Below, piece by piece: positions 26,155-37,360 of a DNA stretch of 64,000 nt (its first letter is position 1; every line of letters starts with the position of its first letter). The position numbers and the translations under genes are program-made. Location: NCBI GenBank assembly GCA_022749755.1, contig JAGQDM010000070.1, positions 467,316-531,315 of the forward strand, written 5' to 3'. The notes under the pieces were generated by a model that saw only the letters and a program-made list of their open reading frames with translations, did no database searches and had not been told where the DNA came from. Source of the stretch: Azadirachta indica. Its lineage: Eukaryota; Streptophyta; Magnoliopsida; Sapindales; Meliaceae.

Positions 26155-26360
26155 GCGAGCTCCAGAAGCCGAGTAGAAGTAGGGGTTCCATAGAGAAAGC
26201 AGTCCAAAGTTCAAGTAAAACAACCAACCCGATGCAGAATAGAAAAAAAGCCCAACAGGAGATATCTAGTTAAATAGTCGTACCCCCACAACACCAAAAT
26301 CTATCTAACAAACACCCAATTTATCAACAGATTAAGCACTGAAGAAAGACTGCTGATCCT
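26155..26360 (-). pseudogene. Degenerate MATE exon-2 relic
   Basis: Read on the minus strand, this stretch aligns with the 3' half of exon 2 of MATE A, B and C. On the plus strand the shared landmarks are GAGCTCCAGAAG, CCATAGAGAAA, GCCCAACAGGAGATATC, CCACAACACC and CCCAATTTATCAACAGATT, in the same order and spacing. It is full of substitutions and stops, and the other exons are missing. It shows that another array member once lay between B and C, just downstream of C. Independent retention of a single exon suggests deletion of the rest rather than retroposition. Confidence 0.75.
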
Positions 26361-26647
26361 CCCCATATATATATATATATATACACACAACAAACAATCA
26401 AGGAATTGAAGATATTTCTACTTTTAAGTACAACTGCAAAACCCAACCGTCTAATTAATTACACGTTTTCGTAAATTCACCGTAAAGACGATAGACATGA
26501 AAGACCTTTTTGCTTTCAAGTTTGCATTGCATCCAAGAAGAATAGCGAAAATGCAATGCTATAGTGAAGTAAATAATCATACAAATTGGCTCGGAATTGG
26601 GGATGCATGACCAACTCTCCGAGTTCTACTCTCTCGTGTCTAGAGCT

Positions 26648-29029
26648 TCAATGATGGTCCTGTATATGATTAATTATTATTTGGACTTGGAGTTGACCAT
26701 TTTTCTAAACGTTTACTAGCTTTAAGAGCCTGAAAATTAAACAACATAATTCATGCTAGTTAGACCAAATCAGGAAATACAAAAACAATACTAAACATTA
26801 TACTTATATTACTATACATGTTAATTAATCCTTCAAACCTCCTTCTCCCAATCGCAACGAATTGTTATGATGGACAATATTATCGTTTGCACAGCAGTCC
26901 CACCGATTATCATCCCACCCCAGATGCCCTATATCACATCAAATATTTGGTAAATTCCGAATAAACATTTCTAATTTGTCTTAAATAAAAGAAATCAAAA
27001 ATTAAATATAATTGTTACCATAACACCCAAGTGGAACACCCATCCCATCAAAATTCCGAGAGGAAGGCCAACAATATAATAGCAACCCAAATTTATATAT
27101 GCAACAGTTGCTTGCCATCCCGATCCAACAGCCACACCTATCACATTCAACAAACTTCTTGTTGTACAAGAGTATTGCAAATGCTAGTAATTTTTTTCAT
27201 TTGTTGGCGAGCTAAAATATATGTTTACCTGATAAAATTGGCTGAATGCTATTAAGGAGAATTGTGAGAGCTAAGAGATAAGATAGTTTATCAACTTCTT
27301 GAAGAACGTCAACACTAGAAGTGAACATCAATGCCACCTTGTCTCGGAGTATCATGATAATTATACAGAAGATCCCACCTATCACCGTTGATTGTGCTAC
27401 AGATACCCCTGTTGCAAATTTTGCTGCCTTACCATTCCCAGCTCCCAGCTCATTTGCTATCCTAACTCTGTAAAAGTTGATGTTATTAAACAGTTTTTTT
27501 TTTTTTTTTTTTTTTTTTTTTGTTTTCCAAATTTTGTTTTTAAACTTAACTGGAAAACAATATTACAGAACTTGATTTTAGTCGTTACAAAATTTATAAA
27601 ATATAAATGTATGCAAATTGAGGAGTCAAAAGAAATATAGTTTTAAAATTTGTTATTACAGAACTTGATTTTAGTCGTTACAAAATTTATAAAATATAAA
27701 TGTATGCAAATTTAGGAGTCAAAAAGAAATATAGTTTTAAAATTTGTACCCGGTGGCTGCGAAGAAAGCTAAGGGAATCATCATCTGCCATCCGCTGATA
27801 CTCATGCTGCAGAATTATTTCCAAATCCATGTTCATAAATAATGTTTTCTTTGGACTTTGTAGAAAAATTGATGTTGTATACCACAAAACTTACCAGACT
27901 GATAAAGCATCCACATCTAAAGTGGCATTCTTTAAATTCCCAGTCATCAGTACCAGTATTCGATAATACCAATTTTCCAAGCTGCAAACGATCATAAAGG
28001 AGCACCACGATAGACAAATAATTCATAATGATAAAATGATAATTACAGAAATTGAATTGAAACTACTAAAATAAATACCAAAGCATGACTCCAGAAGCTG
28101 CAGAGAGTTTGACAAATTCCCAGATCCCAGAAAAGGCTTGCATAGAGAAACCTTTCCAAGTTAAAGGACAACCACCAAGTACGCTGTATCCAAACAATCC
28201 CAATATGGAAACCCACCAGGAGATATCAAAGGCAATAGCCGCACCTAAAACACCATAATCTAGCTCATAAACAAGTAGCCAACTTGAGAAAACATTGAAC
28301 ACAAGGCCAACCAGATAAACCCAAGCTATCACTCGATTCTTCAACTGGCTCTGTAAGAACGTTTGCAGTGGAAACAGGAAAGCAAAGCTAAAATGCGCTG
28401 GTGTCATCCACGCAGCCACAAATCCTGAAAGCTCCGCCACTTCATCTGGCTGTCCTAGAAGTTTCAAGATTGGAGTGGCGAAAACGTATACTGGTAATAG
28501 CAAGAAACAACAGGCGAGTAGTACAATCCACGATCTTTGCATGTAAATGCCCAACATGTCGTATTTCTTAGCCCCAAAAGCTTGCCCACACAGTGTATCT
28601 AACGCGCTGGCCATCCCCATCTAGTCGTTACCCAAACACCAAAAAAAAAGGTTTGATTAAAAATTAAAAATTAAAAATTAAAAATTAAAAGAAGATATAT
28701 GGAGAAATGTGTAAATATAAGCTGATGATTACCAAGAGGCCAAAATTGAAGCCAACGATGACGGTATTGGCTATTGAAACTGCAGCGAGTTCAACATCAC
28801 CAAGGTGACCGCCGAAGGCTTGGATGACGACGTTTGTAGAGTAGGCAGTGACGAGGCTGAAGATGGCGGGGCCAGCGATGCGCCATAGCTTCTTTGACTC
28901 AATCCAGACGCTTGTTTTAATATCTTTGTTTTGTCGATTATCAACTCCTTCATTTGATCTAAGTTCCGGTGATGATGATTCCGGTAAAAAGGGTTTATTA
29001 AGATCGTCATTGTTGTCGATACTTTCCAT
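26648..29029 (-). CDS. DTX: MATE family efflux transporter C (DETOXIFICATION), frameshifted C-terminus
   Basis: Eight exons on the minus strand: 28733-29029, 28079-28620, 27895-27981, 27750-27806, 27229-27467, 27019-27137, 26839-26928 and 26648-26728. All introns are GT-AG. The spliced frame is 1,512 bases, 503 residues. MATE signatures include [51 protein letters not shown] and [10 protein letters not shown]. In the last exon the conserved KRxxKW motif is lost. After SKRLE the frame has four A residues where the paralogs imply five, so it reads NGQLQ... and stops 26 codons into the exon. Without that one-base loss it would stop at 26,670 after 19 codons. The change affects only the cytosolic tail, so the transporter core should be unharmed. 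Its exon-2 motif LQTFLQSQ is closer to E than to A or B. Confidence 0.9.
27494..27521 (+). repeat. Poly-T tract in intron 4 of MATE C
   Basis: An uninterrupted run of about 28 T residues (A on the coding strand) lies close to the exon 5 acceptor of MATE C. Such runs are length-variable and often misassembled. Confidence 0.8.
27566..27750 (+). repeat. 93-bp tandem duplication in intron 4 of MATE C
   Basis: The segment beginning CAGAACTTGATTTTAGTCG is repeated with a period of 93 bases, and the two copies are nearly identical, so the event is recent. The right-hand copy ends at the exon 4 donor site, so the duplication has copied the first part of intron 4 without duplicating the exon. Confidence 0.85.
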
Positions 29030-29642
29030 ATCAGAATCAGAGACTCTTCGCAGATGTTCTGTGTAATATGTTATTCTGGAGCAAAGCAAAGATTTAAGAA
29101 CTGAGCAAACTTGGTAAGTAATAGACGTGGTTGGTAGTTTTTCTCAGGCAATTATTGACCAAAAATAATACAAAAACATAAACATGTCCACATAACATAG
29201 GCGTCCAAAAATAAGCATAGATTTTATTTTATTTGTTCAAAACTAATAGGAGCTCAGTCACATTCTCAAACTATAATAATATTTTTGTTAAAATTCTAAT
29301 AATCAACAACTTGATGTAAAGTAAAAGAAGGTGATGCATTATTTTTTTGACATAAAGTTAGGTTTGAATATTAACGAAGGGAGAATTCTATAGGGAAAAA
29401 AAGATTTTTAAAATAGTAAGTGCCTCCTTTTTTCTTTTTTTTTTTTTTTGTCTTGCAATAAATTATTATGCTCTGATCTGAAAGATAAGACCAATAGATT
29501 AACAAAATAATAAACCTGCTAAATGGTATGGACGGGGCAGCAGGTCAAGTGGTAAGCAATAAGGTATATAATATAATAATCGGATTCAAATATATAGTCT
29601 TATTAAAAAGTATGCATACGAGAATAATTTCACTAAAAGGAT
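29030..29642. other. Upstream region of MATE C with a possible SINE relic
   Basis: Presumed promoter of C. At about 29,530-29,600 a tRNA-derived SINE-like head is suggested by an A-box-like GGTCAAGTGGTAAGC followed about 30 bases later by a B-box-like CGGATTCAAAT. No clear poly-T tail or target-site duplication was found, so this is a weak call. Confidence 0.35.
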
Positions 29643-30230
29643 GAGCTTCAAGAGAATGATTCGGAGTTCTTGCAGAGTAGAATCATGTAGTACCAGACAC
29701 AAGATAAATTTTCCAAAGAACAAGACTTTTTTCGAATAAGCCAATTCATTTGGGACCTTGCGGATCCACTCTTTTTCCTATTCAAAGATCAGCCCTTTGT
29801 CTCTGTGTTTTCACATCGAGAATTCTTTGCAGATGAAGAGATGTCAAAGGGGCTTCTTACTTTCCAACCAGGTCGTCCTACATCTATATCTAAACGCTGG
29901 TTTATCAAGAATACGCACGAAAAGCACTTCGAATTGTTGATTCATCGCCAGAGATGGCTTAGAACCAATAATTCATTATCTAATGGATTTTTCCGTTCTA
30001 ATATTCCATCCGAGAGTTATCAGTATTTATCAAATCTTTTCCTATCTAACGGAGCGCTATTGGATCAAATGACAAAAACATTGTTGAGAAAAAGATGGCT
30101 TTTCCCGGATGAAATGAAAATTGAATTCATGTAAGAGGAGAAAGGTTTCCATTACTTAGCCGGAAAAATATGTGGCCATGAAATAGGGTAATTTCACTCC
30201 CAGAAAATAGTGGCTGTACCTGTAGATGAT
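29643..30230 (+). pseudogene. ycf2: Nuclear plastid DNA insertion: 3' end of ycf2
   Basis: The plus-strand frame ending with the stop at 30,132-30,134 matches the C-terminal end of plastid Ycf2, an essential plastid protein of the AAA-type import-motor complex. Recognisable stretches are [78 protein letters not shown]. About 160 codons are present from 29,643. One nonsense codon (TAG near 29,688, where plastid Ycf2 has Gln) and scattered transitions show that it is a nuclear copy. About 95 bases after the stop still look like the plastid downstream region, so the transfer was by DNA. It has no plastid function here. Confidence 0.9.
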
Positions 30231-30743
30231 AAATATTTATTTCTCTTTACCTCATAGTTGAGTTAGGAGATTATCAAGATCATGATTGACGGAGTAAGTT
30301 GATCAAATTGGCAAATAATTGCGATCCCCCCGTCACATGTCCAGAACTTTCACGTCAGCAATAGACAATGCGTATCTAATAATATTAATAGCTATACATT
30401 AATGCTAATTTCATTTTAACAAAGCTATGGTACCCGCTCGGCAGAAGCAATTCTAATTCGTGAGCCCATCCCCATCCATCCCTAGCACAGTCGGCTAGTC
30501 CTGAGAATCCCTGTTTGATGAGAAGTTATATGCTAATAATAATAATACGAGTCACACCAACATAAGCAGAAGAACAGTAATAACCTGGGTTAAATTCGAT
30601 CATAGAAAGCAAATTAGTTAATTTGTTAAAATCTGTTCGGTAAGACAATTCAGTATGCAGCAGAAAAGAAATTTAGTTCCCAAATCAGGGCAAGGGGTGC
30701 CCAACCCAACTGATACAAATTCATTCTGTTGTAATAGTATTTT

Positions 30744-31191
30744 CTAATTCTTATCCTCTGTCTGATCATCTGACTTGGGACTTGACCACTTCTGTACACG
30801 TTGTTTAGCTATTTCAGCCTAAAATTGTAATTCCAACAAAATCATCATGAATTAGACATTCCATATACAACACAACAATGAAAACTATATAAGAAAAACA
30901 ATCACTAACAACGTCATTTTCCTAATCGCATCGTGCAGTTATGACGGCCAAGATAACAGTTTGGACAGGAGTCCCACCCCAAATCCCCTGGTTCAAGACA
31001 AAATCAATGATTGATTCCGAGACTTGTAAATAGAATTAGCTTCAGACATGGTGCCCAAATCATGCATTAACCAAAATTTTAATTTGTTGAAAATACAAAC
31101 ACAAGGCTGCTTGATATTCGGAAGTAAGAACATTGTCATGTATTTAAAGCTTGAGGACCAATCCCATCAGAAATCCAAGAGGAAGGCCTAC
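30744..31191 (-). pseudogene. MATE D relic, 3' block (end of exon 6, exons 7 and 8)
   Basis: This is the 3' end of the dead MATE gene D. Exon 8 (30,744-30,818) still reads as an intact tail with KQRVQKW and a stop. Exon 7 (30,913-30,987) is 75 bp instead of 90, lacking the MIFGG part, and has TAG where the paralogs have Trp. The 3' part of exon 6 (about 31,146-31,191) reads VGLPLGFLMG and is cut off by the Ty3/gypsy element at 31,192. The exon 6 donor is not recognisable. Exon 8 is most like MATE E, so D and E are probably sister duplicates. Confidence 0.85.
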
Positions 31192-31812
31192 TGTCACGTG
31201 CCGCCACCACGAGCGGTAACTTCACGAGCCCGCGAGCTTCATCCACGAGCGTTGGGCGTTGCCCCGTATACATGAGCGGGGTTGTTCACAACCACAGTGG
31301 GAGTGTTGGCTGAGATTTCCACTGAGGCAGAAAGTAAAATGCTAGCCACACCTTTCCTTATTCAGTTGGGCAGAAAGCAAGGCAGTGGGCTGGGCGTGCA
31401 CTGTAGCTCGGGCACTGTTCATGCCCAATGAGCCCAAACGAGTTAGTGGGAGTTAGGTGGGATATTTTGGCTTGTTTTAATGCAAAACACTGTGATCCAA
31501 TCTCAGCCCTTGTTAGTGCTTTGTGAGAGACAATCCTAGCCACTCAAATGTAAATATATATGTGTGTATTGTTTGTTTGATGGAATGAAGAATTCTCTCT
31601 CATTTTTCCACTCTTTCTCTCACGTTCTGCACTTCCTCTCTTGCTATTGCACCTGATTTGCACTCATACTGGGCAGTGATCTCATGCTACTCAGTTCACA
31701 CACAAGCATCTCACCTTGATCTTGGTTTTGGAAGGCTTGCCTATTTCGGTTTTACCCATCAGCTGATTAGGTGCCGCACAGGTTGGGGATTTCAATTTTC
31801 CAGTAGGTGACA
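31192..31812 (+). repeat. 5' LTR of the Ty3/gypsy element
   Basis: 621 bp, beginning TGTCACGTGCC and ending GGTGACA, so it has TG...CA ends. It contains a TATA-like AAATATATATG near 31,551, a plausible promoter for the genomic transcript. It is collinear with the 3' LTR and has no indels relative to it. Confidence 0.95.
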
Positions 31813-31814
31813 GT

Positions 31815-31826
31815 TGGTATCAGAGC
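31815..31826 (+). promoter_or_regulatory. Primer-binding site, initiator tRNA-Met
   Basis: TGGTATCAGAGC, two bases after the 5' LTR, is complementary to the 3' end of plant initiator methionyl-tRNA. That tRNA is the usual minus-strand primer of plant Ty3/gypsy elements. Confidence 0.93.
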
Positions 31827-32074
31827 TATTTGGGTGATTCTTGTGTGGTATGATACTCCCTTTCATTGTGGCAATTGTTTGTTGAAGCTAGCATTGTGAA
31901 ACCTTGGTTGTAGAACCTAGGGTTTGATTGTTGTTGTGGAAACCTTGTTGTATCTTTGGTTGCTGTTGGTTGTTGTTGTGGAAATTCTGGATTGTTAAAT
32001 TCTTGTGGAAGAATTGCTGTGAAATTGTGGTAGTTACACCTTATTTGTTGGAAGTTGATTGTGGTAAAATTCTG

Positions 32075-35000
32075 ATGGCTGCCAAGGATATTGAGGGGAG
32101 TAATGTTACGGAGTTAGTTTAAGAGGAGCGTGGGCGTGCTGCCGGTACAAGGAAGGCGACGAAAGAGAAGGCGGTGTCGAAAGAGATGGTGAGCTCTTTT
32201 GAAGCTAGGCTGGCGAAGCTTGAATTATCTTTGGGAGACATTCATGAGCATCTCGACACTCTTGACGATCAGGTAGGCGATCGTGAGACGGATGCAGTGG
32301 CTGCCGTTATCGAGGGGAGACTCCAGCAGGCTTTCGACACCTTCGCCGAGTCCATGAGGCAGGCCATGGACGAGTTTAAAGAGAGGGTAATGGTGCAGTT
32401 AGATGCAGTGAGGGCGGAGATGGCAGAATTTCGCCAAGATCTCACGCTGTGCAAAACTGCCATCACTTCGGGGGCCGCTTCAAGTAGTGCACCAAGAGTT
32501 CGGGTTCCGGATCCTCCCAAGTTTTCGGCCAAGCGAGATGCTAAGGAAATAGAGAATTTCCTATGGATGATGGAGCGTCATTTCGATGCTACTCAGTTGC
32601 ACGAAGATAAGCTTCGGATAAACACCGCAACTCTTTATTTCGACGGTGATGCAGCGCTTTGGTGGAGGCGCCGACACATGGAAATGGAGAGGGGATTGTG
32701 CCATATCGACACTTGGGATGCATTTAAGGTGAAATTCAAGAGGCAATTCTACCCCAAAAATGTAGAGGAGGCGGCTATGCGTAAACTCCGGGGGTTAAAA
32801 CAACGGGGCTCGATTAAGGAATATGTGCGGGAATATAATTCCTTGATGCTAGAGATTACCGACATGCCGGAGAAGAGTCGGTTGCTATTTTTCCTTGATG
32901 GGTTACAACCTTGGGCTGAACAAGAGCTGAAGCAGAGGAATGTGCAGGACCTTGCTTCAGCAATTGCAACAGCCGAAACTTTGATTGAGTACAACCGAGA
33001 ACCTCCAAAACAAGACCGGAACAGAAAACCGAACAAAGGTGGCCCGGAGAGAGGTGGGGGAGATAAACCTCACAAGCCGGAACCCCAACAACACATGGAG
33101 AGACCACAAAAAGATCCCGAGCGGAGGGATGGCAACAAGGGGCAGTACCATAAGCAGCGCGACAAGCGAAAGCAGTGGACATGTTATCTGTGTGGCGGGG
33201 CACACCACACCAAGGAGTGTCCGCAGCGGAGCCGACTTAATGCCATGCTCAGCTCGTATGAGAAAGCGGAGGATGCCCGGATAGGTAGTATGCGCATCCT
33301 CAACGCTATAAAGATGAAAGGGTTGCCTAAGGGGGAGGCGGCCGAGACCAAGGCAGCAGTGAAGCTCGAACCCGGGAAGACATTGCAGTATGTTGTCGCC
33401 AACATAAATGGGGTCAGCTTCAAGGCTTTGATTGATTCGGGAGCTAACCAGTGCTTAGTTGCAGAAGATTTGGCAATGAAGTTAGGGTTGGCACCTAGCA
33501 AAGAGCCGGGATGGGTTAAAGTTGTTGATCAACCGCCTCGGCCTATTTGCGGAGTCGCTCGCAACATACCAATCAAGATCGGGATGTGGCAAGGCAAGGT
33601 GGACCTGAACATCATGCCGATGAGCGATTTTCAGCTTGTGTTGGGCGCCGAGTTCATTGACCAGATGTTACCCTTCACATTTACGGATGATGGGTGTATG
33701 GAATTCAAGGATGCGGGGAAAGTATATAAGGTGCCAATTGAGCGGATTCAAGTCGGGATGAAAGTGTTGTCGGCTTTACAAGTTGCGAGAGGTGTGAAGA
33801 AGGGGGAGGAGACTTACTTGACCATGTTCAAGGATGACACTACTCCGACTCCAATTTCTGACATTCCGAAGGGAGTTCAAGGCATTCTCCGAGAGTTTAG
33901 CGACGTGATGCCACCGGAACTGCCCAAGAGACTTCCTCCGAGGCGTGAAGTCGACCATGCCATTGAACTTGAATCGGGTACTAAGCCGCCGGCGATGAGC
34001 CCTTATAGAATGTCTCCGCCCGAACTTGAAGAGCTTCGAAAGCAGTTGACAGAGTTGCTGGACTCCGGGTTTGTGAGACCGTCGAAAGCACCTTTTGGCG
34101 CACCGGTATTGTTTCAGCGGAAGCATGATGGAAGCCTACGGATGTGTATTGATTATCGAGCGCTAAACAAGGTGACGGTGAAGAACCGGTACCTTATTCC
34201 TCGCATCGATGATCTGTTTGATAGGCTTGGCCATGCTAGGTGGTTTTCGAAGCTTGATTTGAGGTCCGGATATTGGCAGGTGAGAATTGCGGAAGGAGAT
34301 GAACCGAAGACTACATGTGTGACACGTTATGGGTCGTATGAGTTTATGGTTATGCCTTTCGGCCTCACCAATGCCCCGGCAACTTTCTGCACCCTCATGA
34401 ACCGAATATTCCATCCGTTCCTTGACAAGTTCGTGGTGGTGTATTTGGATGACATTGTTGTGTATAGTGTGAGCCTCGAGGAGCATGTGGAACATTTAAG
34501 GCGTGTTTTTCAGGTTTTGCGGGAGAATGAGCTTTATGTAAAGCCGGAGAAATGCTCGTTTGCCCAACAAGAGGTGTTATTTCTTGGACACAAGATATCC
34601 AATGGACAGCTACATATGGACACTGCCAAGGTTCGCGCCATTGAAGAATAGAAGCCCCCTACTTCCGTTCCGGAGTTGAGATCATTCCTTGGCCTTGTTA
34701 ATTACTACCGACGCTTCATTCCGGGTTACTCAAAGAGAGCGACACCTTTGACAAACTTGCTTAAGAAGAAGGAGGCGTGGGATTGGACGCCGGCCTGTCA
34801 AAGCTCCTTTGAAGATCTTAAGCAAGCGGTGATGGAGGAGTCGGTTTTAGCGCTGCCCGACTATTCCAAACCATTTGAAGTGCATACGGATGCGTCGGAT
34901 TATGCTATCGGGGCTGTGTTAATGCAAGATTCTCACCCTATTGCCTATGAAAGTCGCAAGCTCAATGATACGGAGCGGCGGTATCCTGTGCATGATAAAG

Positions 35001-36823
35001 AGATGACAGCAATCATCCACTGCTTACGAGTATGGCGGCATTACTTGCTTGGGGGACGATTTGTGATCAAGACCGATAATGTTGCAACGAGCTACTTTCA
35101 AAATCAGAAAAAGCTTAGTCCCAAGCAAGCCCGATGGCAAGACTTTTTGGCGGAGTTTGATTATGTCATGGAGTATAAGCCGGGACGGGCCAATGTCGTC
35201 GCGGATGCGCTGAGTCGGAAATCAGAGTTCGCTTCCATCAGCCGACCGGAATGCAACATATTGGAGTGTGTTAAAGAAGGCTTAACCCATGATCCCTTTG
35301 CCAAGAGTCTCATGGAATTTGCCCAAGAGGGTAAGACAAGACGGTTTTGGGCAGAAAATGGCATTCTTTACACTGTCGGGAACCGTATTTTCATTCCGAA
35401 GTGGGGAAACTTGAGACGGGAGTTGATGAAAGAGTGCCACGACTCTAAGTGGGCTGGACATCCGGGTATTCATCGCACTTTGGCTTTGTTGGAAGATTTA
35501 TATTATTGGCCACGGATGAGGGACGATGTGGAGGCATATGTGCGAACTTGCCTTGTATGCCAACGAGACAAGGTTGAACAAAAGCAACCGGCCAGATTAC
35601 TTCAGCCTCTTCCGATTCCGGAACACCCATGGGAGTGTGTTACCATGGATTTCATCTCCGCACTACCGAAATCTGAGGGATGCGGATCTATTTTAGTCGT
35701 GTTCGACAAGCTGTCCAAGTATGGAACATTCATTCCAGCCCCACGAGATTGTACTGCCGAGGATGCTACCCGCTTGTTTTTCAGACATGTCGTCAAGTAT
35801 TGGGGCCTCCCTCGGACCATTATCAGTGATCGGGACTCTCGTTTCACCGGGAAGTTTTGGCGTGAGTTGTTCAAGCTGCTGGGATCGAACCTACACTTCT
35901 CGACCAGCTTTCATCCACAAACCGACGGACAAACCGAGAGGGTGAATGCGCTGTTGGAGCTGTACTTGAGACATTTTGTCAGTGCTAATCAGCGAGATTG
36001 GGTGAAGTTGCTGGATGTGGCTCAGTTTTCATACAACTTGCAGCGAACCGAAGCGACGCAGCATAGCCCGTTCGAGATAGTGACAGGTCGACAACCCCAC
36101 ACGCCGCAATCTTTGGTGAAAGGCTATACTGGTCCGAACCCCTCAGCGTATAAATGGGCGAAAGGTTGGCAAGAACAGCTCGACGTCGCCAAAGTTTACT
36201 TGGACAAAGCATCCAAGAAGATGAAGAAATAGGCAGACAAGGGTCGCAAGCCGTTAGAGTTCCAATCCGGCGACCTTGTCATGGTGAAGCTACCGACTCA
36301 ACAGTTCAAGGCCTACCGGTCAGTGCACAAAGGGTTGGTACGGAGATACGAGGGACCTTACCGTATCCTCAAGAAGGTCAGGAAAGTGTCGTATCGAGTC
36401 GAGCTGCCACCGAAGCTCTGAATCCATCCGGTCTTCCATGTAAGTTCGTTGAAGCCCTATCATGGAGACGCGGAAGATCCGAAACGAGGGGAATCACACC
36501 GAGCACCACCCGCCACCATAACCTCCTACGATCGCGAGATGGCTGAGATACTTGCTGATCGTGTTATCCGGCGAAGCGGAATACCAAAGTACTCGGAATT
36601 CTTGGTGAAATGGAAGAACCTCCCGGATAGTGAGGTTAGTTGGGAGAAAGAAGCGGACTTGTGGCAATTCCGGAACCAAGTGGAAGAGTACAAATTGAGG
36701 AGGCTTGACGAGGGCGTCAAGGATTTCGGTGGGGGAGGATGTCACGTGCCGCCACCACGAACGGTAACTCCACGAGCCCGCGAGCTTCATCCACGAGCGT
36801 TGGGCGTTGCCCCGTATACATGA
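32075..36823 (+). pseudogene. gag-pol polyprotein with four nonsense codons
   Basis: One continuous frame of 1,583 codons runs from the ATG at 32,075 to a stop at 36,821-36,823 inside the 3' LTR. It has no frameshift but in-frame stops at 32,120-32,122, 34,649-34,651, 36,230-36,232 and 36,419-36,421. Each is one transition away from a sense codon. Contents in order: gag core (about 32.5-33.0 kb), zinc knuckle C-x2-C-x3-H-x4-C (33,182-33,220, one residue shorter than usual), protease with DSGA (near 33,435), reverse transcriptase with YLDD (near 34,445), RNase H with TDASD (near 34,890), integrase with an HHCC finger and DDE core (about 35.4-36.0 kb), GPY/F segment, and a C-terminal chromodomain (about 36.54-36.70 kb). 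The chromodomain suggests heterochromatin-directed integration. The longest open pieces are 825 and 518 codons. Confidence 0.93.
36728..36739 (+). promoter_or_regulatory. Polypurine tract
   Basis: The purine-rich run GGTGGGGGAGGA ends directly before the TG of the 3' LTR. It is the expected plus-strand primer site. Unusually, it lies inside the open frame, because the reading frame continues into the LTR. Confidence 0.85.
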
Positions 36824-37360
36824 GTGGGGTTGTTCACAACCACAGTAGGAGTGTTGGTTGAGATTTCCACTGAGGCAGAAAGTAAAATGCTAGCCACACC
36901 TTTCCTCATTCAGCTGGGCAAAAAGCAAGGCAGTGGGCTGGGCATGCACTGTAGCTCGGGCACTGTTCATGCCCAATGAGCCCAAACGAGTTAGTGGGAG
37001 TTAGGTGGGATATTTTGGCTTGTTTTAATGCAAAACACTGTGATCCAATCTCAGCCCTTGTTAGTGCTTTGTGAGAGACAATCCTAGCCACTCAAATGTA
37101 AATATATATGTGTGTATTGTTTGTTTGATGGAATGAAGAATTCTCTCTCATTTTTCCACTCTTTCTCTCACGTTCTGCACTTCCTCTCTTGCTATTGCAC
37201 CTGATTTGCACTCATACTGGGCAGTGATCTCATGCTACTCAGTTCACACATAAGCATCTCACCTTGATCTTGGTTTTGGAAGGCTTGCCTATTTCGGTTT
37301 TACCCATCAGCTGATTAGGTGCCGCACAGGTTGGGGATTTCAATTTTCCAGCAGGTGACA
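36740..37360 (+). repeat. 3' LTR of the Ty3/gypsy element
   Basis: 621 bp with the same ends as the 5' LTR. By eye the two LTRs differ at about 11 positions. All are transitions, and nine of them fall in the first third. The last 28 codons of the gag-pol frame lie inside this LTR. Confidence 0.95.

Larger units (their letters stand above)
31192..37360 (+). mobile_element. Ty3/gypsy LTR retrotransposon, chromovirus type
   Basis: Complete 6,169-bp element on the plus strand: 5' LTR 31,192-31,812, primer-binding site, one long gag-pol frame, polypurine tract, and 3' LTR 36,740-37,360. The host sequence CTAC flanks both ends (31,188-31,191 and 37,361-37,364), a 4-bp duplication where 5 bp would be usual. 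Domain order is gag, zinc knuckle, protease, reverse transcriptase, RNase H, integrase and chromodomain. RT before integrase and the terminal chromodomain place it among chromoviruses. It sits in exon 6 of MATE D, opposite to that gene. The LTRs differ at about 11 of 621 positions (hand count), so insertion is fairly recent. Four nonsense codons make this copy non-autonomous. Confidence 0.95.

Noticed and set aside
31048..31275. 75-residue frame across the left border of the gypsy element
   Set aside because: It joins MATE D relic sequence, read on the wrong strand, to LTR sequence, so it is a chance fusion.
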